This document shows positions 50,100 through 58,219 of a stretch of DNA of 64,000 nt, piece after piece. Location of the stretch: assembly GCF_000720255.1 (NCBI RefSeq), contig NZ_JOJE01000048.1, positions 62,001-126,000 on the forward strand, written 5' to 3'. The translations under genes and the position numbers were made by a program. Within the stretch, counting starts at the first letter, position 1; the number at the start of each line of letters is the position of its first letter. Origin of the DNA: Streptomyces griseus subsp. griseus (GTDB lineage Bacteria; Actinomycetota; Actinomycetes; Streptomycetales; Streptomycetaceae). The notes beneath the pieces were generated by a model, which was not told where the DNA came from, did not search any database, and saw only the letters and a program-made list of their open reading frames with translations.

Positions 50100-52082
50100 T
50101 TACGCGACCGGCCTCTGCGACGGTTCATGATCAGGGCCGGGGCCCGGATCACCGGGCAGCGGCTGCTCGAACCAGACCACCTTCCCCGTGCTCAACCTTG
50201 TGGCCCCCCAACGCTGTGCCATCTGGTCCACGAGGAAGAGTCCCCGGCCGCCCTCGTCGCTCAGTCGGGCGTGCCGCATCCTCGGTACGAGCGGCGAGTC
50301 GTCGCCCACCTCGCAACGCAGTACGCCCGTGCGGAGCAGTCGCAGGGCGATCGGCCGGGAGGCGAAGCGCACGGCGTTGGCGACGACCTCGCTGACCATG
50401 AGCTCCGTGGCCTCCACCAGCGAGTCGAGACCCCAGTGGTGCAGTGTTCTGCGGGTCAGCCGACGGGCCTGTCGAGCGGTCTGCGGGCGCGGAGCCAGAT
50501 ACCAGTTCGCGACGGTCTCAGGCAGGATGCCTTCGAACCGGGCGGCGAGCAGCGCGATGTCGTCCTCCCGATCTCCCGCGCCCAGTGTGCCGAGCGCCTG
50601 ATCGCACAGTTCTTCCAGCCCCGGGCGGGCGGATCCCGAGGTGGCCGCCCCCAGCCTTGCGCGCAGACGGTCCACCCCGGCCAGCGCGTCCGATTCGCGG
50701 GACTCGACCAGTCCGTCGGTGTACAGCATCAGGGTCGCTCCGGTCGGTGCGTGCATCTCGGTGGACTCGAAGCCACCGCGGCCCACGCCGATCGGCGCTC
50801 CGGGCGGGACGATCAGAGCCTCCGCACTGCCGTCGGGGTGCAGGAGGACCGGCGGAAGGTGGCCGGCGCTGGATGCGAGCAAGCGGTGCCGTACGGGGTC
50901 GTACATCGCGTACAGGCAGGTCGCCGTGTGCTCGGTGCCCAGACGCGCCGCCTGCTCGTCGAGGTGGTGCAGAATTTCGTCCGGCGGCAGATCGAGTCCG
51001 GCCAGGGTTTGCACGATGGTGCGCAGCTGTCCCATGATCGCGGCCGACGTCAAGGAATGGCCCATCACATCGCCGATGACCAGCGCGACCCTGCTGCCCG
51101 GCAGTGGAATCGCGTCGTACCAGTCGCCGCCGACCTGCGCGGTTCGCGAGGCCGCCAGATAGCGACTGGCCAGCAGGACTCCGGCCGGCTCGGGCAGCGA
51201 CGGCGGGAGCATCGTGCGCTGGAGCGCGTCCGCGACGGATGCCTCACGCTCGTAGAGCACCGCCTTGTGGATCCCGAGAGCCGTGTGTGTGGCGAGTTGG
51301 GATGCGACGAGCAGGTCGTCACCGGTGAACTCGGCCCGGGTTGGTCCGCGGATGAGGACGACACTGCCCATGGCATCGCTCCGGCCGTGCAGCGGAGCGA
51401 GGATCATCCGTCGCCCGGCCGGCACCGCGTCGGCGAAGTCCGTCACTCCCAGCAACTCGGCCACCGCCGAACGGTTTTCCGGAAGGTCCCCGAACACCGG
51501 CCTCCCGGCCCGTAGCAGCTTGGCGAGCAGGCCTGTGGCTGCCGGGCGTGCGACCTCTGCCGCCTGGATGGTGCCGACAGCGGGCGGGGGTGGCGCGGAG
51601 CGGAGCGTGGCCGCCTTGCGCGGCGGTGGGGGTTCGGTGGTGCGCAGCCGCAGGGCCCCGGGGGGAGCGTCGTTCTCGTCACCGACCGGAAGCGGGTCGT
51701 ACAGATGAACGAACACCACGTCGGCGAACGTCGGGACCGCCGCCCGCCACAGTTCGCGCAACGTCTCGTCGAGGTTCATGCCGCGGGCGATCTGTCGGGT
51801 CGCCACGTCGAGGTAGCGCAGCCGGTCGGTCTGCGCCTCGTCGGCGGGGGGTCGGGCCCCCTTCGGTTGCTCGGCGGGCGTGTGCGCCGCCGGCATGCGC
51901 ATCGCTCGACCACTGCCCCCGGGGCAGGGGCTCTCACCTGACGGCGCGCGTGCCTCGTCGGCGTGGTCGCCGGACCCGGGTGACGGAGCGGGGCGCTGCG
52001 GTCGGTGGAGGCGAGCCGTGGACTCGTGCACACCGGCATCCTGCCCGCGGGTGTCTCCATCGGCTCCGAGGTGCTTCGTCAC
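50100..52082 (-). CDS. PP2C-type phosphatase with GAF and HATPase_c domains (SpoIIE family)
   Basis: A 660-residue cytoplasmic signalling protein. A disordered N-terminal 90 residues lead into a GAF sensor (about 95-300: LRYLDVATRQIARGMNLDETLRELWRAAVPTFADVVFVHLYD). The SpoIIE/PP2C phosphatase domain has QVGGDWYDAIPL, VALVIGDVMGHS and SAGHLPPVLL. A C-terminal anti-sigma-factor-like ATPase shows ATELMVSEVVANAVRF and EGGRGLFLVDQMAQRWG. Such proteins control sigma factors of the SigB/F group through phosphorylated anti-anti-sigma factors. GTG start at 52082. It follows a methyltransferase gene by 53 bp in the same direction. Confidence 0.9.
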   Translation of the reverse strand: MTKHLGADGDTRGQDAGVHESTARLHRPQRPAPSPGSGDHADEARAPSGESPCPGGSGRAMRMPAAHTPAEQPKGARPPADEAQTDRLRYLDVATRQIARGMNLDETLRELWRAAVPTFADVVFVHLYDPLPVGDENDAPPGALRLRTTEPPPPRKAATLRSAPPPPAVGTIQAAEVARPAATGLLAKLLRAGRPVFGDLPENRSAVAELLGVTDFADAVPAGRRMILAPLHGRSDAMGSVVLIRGPTRAEFTGDDLLVASQLATHTALGIHKAVLYEREASVADALQRTMLPPSLPEPAGVLLASRYLAASRTAQVGGDWYDAIPLPGSRVALVIGDVMGHSLTSAAIMGQLRTIVQTLAGLDLPPDEILHHLDEQAARLGTEHTATCLYAMYDPVRHRLLASSAGHLPPVLLHPDGSAEALIVPPGAPIGVGRGGFESTEMHAPTGATLMLYTDGLVESRESDALAGVDRLRARLGAATSGSARPGLEELCDQALGTLGAGDREDDIALLAARFEGILPETVANWYLAPRPQTARQARRLTRRTLHHWGLDSLVEATELMVSEVVANAVRFASRPIALRLLRTGVLRCEVGDDSPLVPRMRHARLSDEGGRGLFLVDQMAQRWGATRLSTGKVVWFEQPLPGDPGPGPDHEPSQRPVA

Positions 52083-52135
52083 GCGTTTCCCTCCGGCCCT
52101 ACGGGCCCGCGCCGCGGCGGGCAGATCAGAGGTGG

Positions 52136-52816
52136 TCAGGCGGCCAGTCTGCAGCGCAGGAAGATCTGCACCTCGGGCGGGACGTCCACGGTGGCCGGAG
52201 CGTACGTGTACAAGGACTCGTCGACGATCTCGAAGCCCGCCGCCTCGACGACCTCACGCAGCTCGTCCCGCAGAAAGCCGGACACCCGGATGGTCTTTCC
52301 GATGAATGGGATCGAGAAGTCGTCCACATCGGCCTCCACCATCGACAGCGCGAACAGGCCTTCGGGAAGCAGCAGGTGGTGGACGGTCCGCAGCGCGAGG
52401 GGAATCTCGGGGCGGGGCAGCATGAGCAGGGAGAAGAAAGCAGTCACCGCGTCGAAGCGGCCGAGGTCCAGGGGTCCGCCGGGCCGCAGATCCGCGATGT
52501 CCGCCTGGTGGAACTCCCCGGTGGGCACGTACCTTCGGGCAAGAGCCACCATCCCGTCCGACAGATCGATACCCACCACCCGCAGGCCCGCCTCCGCGAA
52601 CTGGCGGGCGGTGGGGGTCCCGGTGCCGCACCCCAGGTCCAGTACACATGACCCGGCCGGCAGGGACCTGATGAGCCACTCGGCGGACGCGACCTGCCCT
52701 TCCTTGTGGGGGAAGGCCTCGTCGTAGTGGTCGCCAATGGCGTCGAAGGCCTCGGCCTGGCCGGTGCGGTCGAACCGCATGCCCCCGTAGTCGAGCTCGT
52801 CGGCGGTGTTGCTCAC
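52136..52816 (-). CDS. class I SAM-dependent methyltransferase
   Basis: A 226-residue methyltransferase. The SAM-binding motif I is VLDLGCGTGTPTARQFAEAG, then VVGIDLSDGMVALAR with Asp for the ribose, and DAVTAFFSLLMLPRPEIPLALRTVHHLLLPEGLFALSMVEAD is motif III/IV. The acceptor is unknown. The GTG at 52816 follows AAGGAG at seven bases; the frame runs on to 53056 without support. Probably co-transcribed with the phosphatase gene. Confidence 0.85.
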   Translation of the reverse strand: MSNTADELDYGGMRFDRTGQAEAFDAIGDHYDEAFPHKEGQVASAEWLIRSLPAGSCVLDLGCGTGTPTARQFAEAGLRVVGIDLSDGMVALARRYVPTGEFHQADIADLRPGGPLDLGRFDAVTAFFSLLMLPRPEIPLALRTVHHLLLPEGLFALSMVEADVDDFSIPFIGKTIRVSGFLRDELREVVEAAGFEIVDESLYTYAPATVDVPPEVQIFLRCRLAA

Positions 52817-53231
52817 GAGGGATCTCCTTCTGCCTCGCATGGTGCTTCCATACTTGTACAGACTTGCTGCGGTCACATCCGCTAAACCCGGTGGAATGTG
52901 GTGCCGCGTGGCTACGCATCGTGGATCCGCGTTATACGCGCGGCGAGGAGTGCGGTGTCCTTGTGCCGCAGCCGCAGTCGCAGCCCGGCGGGGCGGGTGA
53001 GAAGGAGGCGGGTCCGGCGCTGCGGGGTGGTGGAGGAAGGATCGGCGGCGCGGCAAGGGCGCAGACGTTCGCGGTCGGGCTCAAGTTGCGGAAGTCACCG
53101 TGGTGGCGACCCTACGGGCGGACGTCGAGAAGGTGGCCGAACGACGAGCGATCGTGCTGAGCCGGTGCGTGCGCCAGGGGCCGACTGAAGGAGCGCCGAT
53201 TCGCGGGCTGCCGGCCCCGGCCGGAACGGCG
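52817..53231. other. gap of about 415 bp, promoter of the methyltransferase gene
   Basis: No gene. AAGGAG and a lower-GC piece around 52846-52866 (ATACTTGTACAG) look like the promoter of the methyltransferase gene. Other open frames in the gap cross both strands and are not supported. Confidence 0.35.
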
Positions 53232-53264
53232 CGGCGCGCCCGGACCGCGGGTCCGGGCGCGCCG
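53232..53264 (-). terminator. hairpin terminator after the lamin-tail protein
   Basis: A perfect 15-bp stem (53232-53246 with 53250-53264) and a 3-nt loop, about 60 bp beyond the stop at 53325. Confidence 0.8.
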
Positions 53265-53324
53265 TTGTCTCACGGGGGTGTGCTGGTGGTTTGTTCAGCG
53301 GTCCCCGACACGACGGTGTGGGGG

Positions 53325-53828
53325 TCAGTGACGGTGGTGGCCGTTGCGGTCGCCGTGGTGGTGACGGTCGTGGCCCCACGAGGCCTCGTCGACGACGCGG
53401 TCCCGGCGGTTGCGCAGGGTGGCGGTGTCGGAGCGGTTGTCCCACACCTCGTGGCGGCTGTCCTGGTACAGGTCCGTGTTGCGGTCGCGGCCTTCGCCGG
53501 TGTGGACACGTACGGTCGCGCGCCCCTCCAGGCGGTAGTGGTGGAAGGTGTAGGTGTTGCCGTCCTCGTCCGACAGCGTCCAGCCATCCAGGTTCACGCT
53601 GTGGCGGGTGGTGTTGGTCAGCTCCACCCACTCCCGGTTCAAGGAGCGGCGGGAGCGGTCGTGAAGGCCCGGGGAGTCGTACTGCACGGCGCTGATCTCC
53701 ACCTTGGGCCGGTCGGGGCGGCCGCGGTCGGCGGCCGACGCCGGCAGCGCCGCCGCCCCGACCACTGCGGCGGCCGCGAGCACGGCGGCGGCCAGACGAC
53801 GGGTGGGCACGGTCACGGAAACGGACAC
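53325..53828 (-). CDS. secreted lamin-tail-domain (LTD) protein
   Basis: A 167-residue secreted protein: a Sec signal (LAAAVLAAAAVVGAAALPASAA), then one lamin tail domain, VEISAVQYDSPGLHDRS, REWVELTNTTRHSVNLDGWTLSDEDGNTYTFH, ending with a His/Arg/Asp-rich tail (DRHHHGDRNGHHRH) that could bind metal. Function outside the cell unknown. The GTG at 53828 follows GGGAG at 6 bases; a frame five codons longer exists. A strong terminator follows. A 311-bp gap to the recombinase remnant shows no gene. Confidence 0.8.
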   Translation of the reverse strand: MSVSVTVPTRRLAAAVLAAAAVVGAAALPASAADRGRPDRPKVEISAVQYDSPGLHDRSRRSLNREWVELTNTTRHSVNLDGWTLSDEDGNTYTFHHYRLEGRATVRVHTGEGRDRNTDLYQDSRHEVWDNRSDTATLRNRRDRVVDEASWGHDRHHHGDRNGHHRH

Positions 53829-54139
53829 AGGGTCTCCCAGCAAGGTGCGGGCACATCCCGCACACGGTCATGCCGCGTGCCGGGATCGTGCGGGTGCGGG
53901 TGGCGACCGGTCGGCCGCACACGCATACCGTGACGCCAAGTGCCAAGCGCGCGAGTGAGGCCTGCACCCGCGTTACAGAACGCCCATATTTCCGCGACTC
54001 TCAACTGTAATGCACATCCATTTACCTTATGCAGGGAATTGACGTCGCGTAAGCGCCTGCCGTCGCGGCGGACACTGGCCTCTGACCCGCGCCCGCCAGG
54101 ACGCGCCACCCCACCTCGGCCCCGGACCATCACCCGAAA

Positions 54140-55850
54140 GTGAGTAACAACGACATACGCCCGCCCGGCCCATGCCCCACACCACCTCGCCCGGCCGGCC
54201 GTCCCGGGCACCCGACGCCTTCCTGCTGCCGATCCCGTCCCAGAACTGCGGCGATCGCTCTGATCAAGGTCGCCATGGGCAGTTCGCTCTGTCCGCCGGT
54301 TCTTCTGCGGCTTGCTGAAGTCCTTCACGACGCCGGACACCCCGTGGTCCGTCCCGGTCGCGCCCACTGCGGCACGGTGCGAAGCGACCTGCGGCAACTT
54401 CGTCCCGAAGGACGGCTCTGCGGCACCTGCGACGGCCGGAGCCGCCGGGCGACGTGCGCCCGCTGCGGTCGGGAGAACGTACGCATCGCGGCCCGCCGCC
54501 CCGAGGGCCGCATCTGCTACACCTGCTACCACTCGGGTCCTGAGATCTTTTGCAACCGGACCCAGCAGGGCCAGCCGGTCTGCGGCAACTGCTACCGGCG
54601 CGCTCGCTCGGGAGAGCCGTGCGCTCGGTGCGGTCGGACCAAGCCGGTCAACACCCGGTGGCCCATCGGACCAGTCTGCCTGAGCTGCTACAACGCCGTG
54701 CTCCGGTCGCCGACCGAGTGCCGCCGCTGCGGCACAGTCCAGCCACTGATCGCGCGGGACGACGAGGGCGCCGAGGTCTGCGGACCCTGTGTCGGCATCG
54801 CCGCCGACTACACCTGCCGTCAGTGCGGCCGATCCGGCAACCCCCACAGCCGTGGCCGATGCGCTCACCGCGTTCTCGGCGAACGGGTCAACGACCTGCT
54901 GACCGGCCCCGACGGCAAGACCGTCCCGCAGCTGGAACCGCTCGCGACCACGCTCACAGCCGCCCGAACACCAAGCTCCTCGCCGGGCTCGTGGCCGAAG
55001 GCCGCATGCTCACCCACGAACTGCTGGACGAACTCCCACCCACCCAGAACCAGCGTTACATCCGTCAACTCCTCGTCCACACCGGCGCCCTGGAGGAACG
55101 CAACGAGGTTCTCGAACGCATCCCGGGCTGGCTGGAGCACGAGCTCGCGGACAAGCCGACCGCGCAGGCCAACCTCGCGCGTACCTTCCTACACTGGTTC
55201 CTGCTTCGACGAGCCCGCCAACGAGCGGCCACCCGCCGCTACCCTGCCTCCGCCGACCGTGACCTGCGGCGCCGCATCAGCGGCGCTCTGGAGTTCCTGG
55301 CCTGGAGGGACCAACGCGGCCTGGTCCTCGCGCGCCTCACCCAGGAACACATCGACGAGTGGATCACCGGGGCCACCAGTCAGCGGCGCTCCCTGATCCG
55401 CTACTTCCTCAAGTGGACCGCGAGCCGTCGACTCACACGCGAGCTCACCGTTCCCTCCATCCCTAGGCAGGAGCCCCAGGACCTGCTCGACGAGGACGAC
55501 CGGTGGCGACTCCTCCAGTGCTGTCTGACCGACGACACCTTGGCGACGGATGTCCGGGCCGCCGACGCGATCACCCTGCTGTTCGGCCCGTCCGCCGAAC
55601 GTCTTTGTCATCTGACGCCCGAGCACCTCAAGTTCGGAGACAAGTACGCCCATCTGGTCCTCGGCCGTCACCCCGTTCTGCTGCCTCCACGGCTCGCCGA
55701 ACTCCTCCGGCACCTTGCCGACCAGCCCCAGCCGAGGCCGCAACTCGCACGCGCCAACCCGGGCCTCAATGGCTCTTTCCAGGCATGGTCCCGGGCAAGC
55801 CCATCTCGCCACACGGGATGACCCAACATTTTCAGCTCACGCTGACAAGG
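54140..55850 (+). pseudogene. zinc-ribbon tyrosine-recombinase-like protein, broken
   Basis: The first half has four CxxC pairs in zinc-ribbon style: GRLCGTCDGRSRRATCARCG, RICYTCY, PVCGNCY...EPCARCGRTK, ECRRCGTVQ...EVCGPC, YTCRQCGRSG. The second half resembles a Streptomyces integrase-like family that starts TKLLAGLVAEGRMLTHELLDELPPTQ, HWFLLRRARQRAATRRY and DAITLLFGPSAERLCHLTPEHL. The frame shifts near 54960 and again near 55745 (PQWLFPGMVPGKPISPHGMTQHF in the shifted frame), and the C-terminal catalytic part is missing where the low-GC cutinase gene begins. The protein was probably a recombinase/integrase; its broken end marks an insertion. Confidence 0.7.
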
Positions 55851-56656
55851 AAATCAGCGATACGCTTGGTTCCACCCGTCTGAACATAGCGAAGATGCGG
55901 GCACCAGACTGTGTTAATGGCTCCCTTGGCAGCCGCTTCACAGTTCTTCAGGTCCGATTCATCCCCTCTTGTCAAGAAGTCCCTGCGCGAGAACCGGCAG
56001 ATTGGGTCATTCACTGCCCGACCTGCCGCTGGAAGATCATACGAGAGACACAAACTCTGATATCTGATTCCGGGTGGAAAATAGGGCTTGATCTCGTACC
56101 CTGGAAACACCTTGGGGATGATTCCAGTGCGCGCGTACTGGGGGTCGCCAAGTACCGCAACCCCTGAGATCTTATCAACGATGCTTTGGGGTGCATCCTT
56201 CAAGAATCGATGAATCACCCATGCACCTTGCGAGAATCCGGCGAGAATGTAGCGTTCTCTACCCCGGCAATGACCTATCCTGTCGGTGATTTGCTTGTTC
56301 AGCGCTATGGCGCCTTCCACAACCTCATCCCGCTCCGAGGCTATCCATTCTCTCAGGAGCCCCTTGGGCCCAAATTCAGGAAATTCCGTCCTTGGATATT
56401 CAATGGCTTCACTGTCAATCGACACATCGGGGTCAGCGTTGTTCATCTCCTTTACGTAGTTTTCATATACGCCTTGGACCGTACTCCCCCAGTTGGCTAT
56501 ACCGCCTTCACCTAGGCCGTGCCCACCAAGGAAGTAGAAATCTCGGCAATCTTCGGGTATTTGCTGTCTGGCGTTAACAGTCGCCTGAGGCGTTGCCATA
56601 CCGAAGAAGAGAATTGCTGCCCCGAAGCAAGTAGCCAGCTCCCTGAACATATGCAT
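55832..56656 (-). CDS. cutinase-family serine hydrolase (low-GC gene)
   Basis: A 274-residue secreted hydrolase. A signal peptide (MFRELATCFGAAILFFGMATP) is followed by CRDFYFLGGHGLGEG, TVQGVYENYVKEM, the nucleophile elbow YILAGFSQGAWVIHRFL, SGVAVLGDPQYARTG and a C-terminal part with DPICRF and CPHLRYV that supplies the Asp and His of the triad. Cutinase-type enzymes cleave cutin or lipid esters. Base composition is near 50% GC, far below its neighbours, and the gene ends exactly at the broken end of the recombinase, so it was probably acquired recently. Confidence 0.75.
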   Translation of the reverse strand: MHMFRELATCFGAAILFFGMATPQATVNARQQIPEDCRDFYFLGGHGLGEGGIANWGSTVQGVYENYVKEMNNADPDVSIDSEAIEYPRTEFPEFGPKGLLREWIASERDEVVEGAIALNKQITDRIGHCRGRERYILAGFSQGAWVIHRFLKDAPQSIVDKISGVAVLGDPQYARTGIIPKVFPGYEIKPYFPPGIRYQSLCLSYDLPAAGRAVNDPICRFSRRDFLTRGDESDLKNCEAAAKGAINTVWCPHLRYVQTGGTKRIADFLVSVS

Positions 56657-56733
56657 CCCCTACCTCACGCTCGTAGCGACGGTGCAGGTGACGGCAGCTA
56701 TCCAATCTCGTGGCTACAACGAGATTGACTGTT

Positions 56734-57708
56734 CTATCGCGACTCATTGCATGGCGCTGAAAAGACTTCGTCGCCGACAAGAGATGGGTCCGGATTCCCG
56801 TTCAACGTGCGCACCGAGATCCTGTCGTAGACGTATGCTCCCACCATTCGCTTCTCGTCACTGTAAGGCTTGTAGACTTCGACTGCACATTGCCTCGGCT
56901 CAGAGGCGCGCACTTCAATCGGGTAGGTGACATAATCGTCTTCGGCGCAACTCGGTTCGCATTTGTTTTCGTTCAGCGTTCCGGTAGCTTTGATATCGCT
57001 TGCCCCAGGTTGTTTCCATTGGAGGTCTGAGATGTAATTGTGATTGTCCAAGGCGATTTTTTTCGGGAAATCGGCCGGCTCGTAGAGAGCCCCACGTTCG
57101 TATCCCGTTCGGACATAAAGAGAAGGTGTCTTCGCCGAGGGAGGTTGCTTACTGGCATGTATGTCCGCGTCAATGATTACGCCATCCCGGACGGTGTACG
57201 TGCCGGCGAAGAAACGATGGGAGCCGTCCGACTGTGCAGCATCGAGCTCAATTTCTACTGTTTCGCCAACTACGGAATTTATGGTTACTTTATCATTGGC
57301 CGTGTCTGCGAACGACTCCACAAAATCGTCGTACCTCCCCCCAACGATGTTCTTCCCTCCGAGCGCCCATGCAGCCACGTAATCGCCGTCATTGACGGCA
57401 CTGAAGTACCCCTCTACCACATCAGCAGGATCTGGATCGGCTTGCATGGGCAACACCGAATAACCAGCGAGTTGCGGTCCTGGCGCGGAAGGGGCTGACT
57501 GCGAAGTTACGGGAAGAGTTGATGAAGGGTGCACGATACCGCCTGGCTGCGTGGAGCTCGAGTGCGCCGGCTGAGCCCCGATAGATGCGCCAACACCCAT
57601 GAAGCCAACTACCACTGCTGACAGCAACATTGGCAAGCGACCAGTGACGAGCCATCCTCGGTATCTCAAGGGGAGTGAAGTCTGAGCCAGTTGCGCCCGT
57701 TGCATCAT
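56734..57708 (-). CDS. membrane-anchored secreted protein, unrecognised (low-GC gene)
   Basis: A 324-residue protein with one N-terminal hydrophobic segment (GRLPMLLSAVVVGFMGVGASIG) and a Ser/Pro/Gln-rich linker. The rest, from QADPDPADVVEGYFSAVNDGDYVAAWALGGKNIVGG, resembles NTF2-like domains (DAVNxGDYxxAWxLGG is typical), then a beta-rich part with CEPSCAEDDYVTYPIEV and a conserved Cys pair near the end. It has the low GC of the cutinase gene and the same direction, with a 77-bp gap between, so the two may have been acquired together. The start could be ATG 57708 or 57705. No function can be assigned. Confidence 0.6.
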   Translation of the reverse strand: MMQRAQLAQTSLPLRYRGWLVTGRLPMLLSAVVVGFMGVGASIGAQPAHSSSTQPGGIVHPSSTLPVTSQSAPSAPGPQLAGYSVLPMQADPDPADVVEGYFSAVNDGDYVAAWALGGKNIVGGRYDDFVESFADTANDKVTINSVVGETVEIELDAAQSDGSHRFFAGTYTVRDGVIIDADIHASKQPPSAKTPSLYVRTGYERGALYEPADFPKKIALDNHNYISDLQWKQPGASDIKATGTLNENKCEPSCAEDDYVTYPIEVRASEPRQCAVEVYKPYSDEKRMVGAYVYDRISVRTLNGNPDPSLVGDEVFSAPCNESR

Positions 57709-57803
57709 GATGGACGCCCCCGTCCATCTCGAGTACCTATATTCCCAGCCTGCGACCGAATCCCGCGGCCCGCATCTCGGCGCAGTGCACCGCAACCGCG
57801 ACA

Positions 57804-57901
57804 CCCGGCGCTGCTCGGTTGGATTCGCATCCCCGAGCTACCGAGAAGCCCTGTCTTCATGCGCGCACAACAGGAAGATCACCCCGGCGGAAACAGTGTT
57901 C
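57804..57901. repeat. 98-bp direct repeat, copy 1
   Basis: Matches 61236-61333 at an offset of 3432 bp in the same orientation at about 86% by eye. It includes the fully identical block CTGCTCGGTTGGATTCGCAT and later CACCCCGGCG. It lies just after the low-GC region. Function not known; it may be the end of a lost mobile element. Confidence 0.75.
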
Positions 57902-58040
57902 ATGGTGGGCGGCCTGGTGGTCATCGTCCTCATCAACTCCTGGTGGTCCCGCAGGGTGTCCGCAGGTGCGACTCGTCGATCACGACCGCGGTGCGTCCGC
58001 GTTCGTCGACCTCCGCGGCCAGCGGCGGACGCCTGAACTG

Positions 58041-58150
58041 ACGGGCATTCACCTCGCGCGGTTCCTACTGGACCCGTGCGAGGTACCGGTGGAGGTCACG
58101 GAGTACCTGGCCGGTCGGCTGGAGATCGCCGACGCCGGAGCATCACCTGC
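58041..58150 (+). other. possible fragment of a Tn3-type transposase N-terminal domain
   Basis: A short reading, GIHLARFLLDPCEVPVEVTEYLAG then RLEIADAGA, resembles the DUF4158 N-terminal block of Tn3-family transposases (G.FL.DP..VP..VV.YLA.QL.I.D). Very short; family assignment is a guess. The rest of 57902-58219 is without a gene. Confidence 0.3.
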
Positions 58151-58219
58151 TGGAATTGGAGCTGGCGGGCGCCGCCGAAGTCCGGCAGACGGCGGCGCAG
58201 CCGCTGACTGGGGAACGGC

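Noticed and set aside
53100-53933. Open frame opposite the lamin-tail gene
   Set aside because: The minus strand has a signal peptide, a lamin-tail domain, a ribosome site and a terminator; the plus frame has none.
57804-57840. tRNA-like or attachment-site-like reading in the repeat (GGTTGGATTCGCATCC)
   Set aside because: It only resembles a T-arm by chance; no acceptor stem or anticodon arm could be placed around it.
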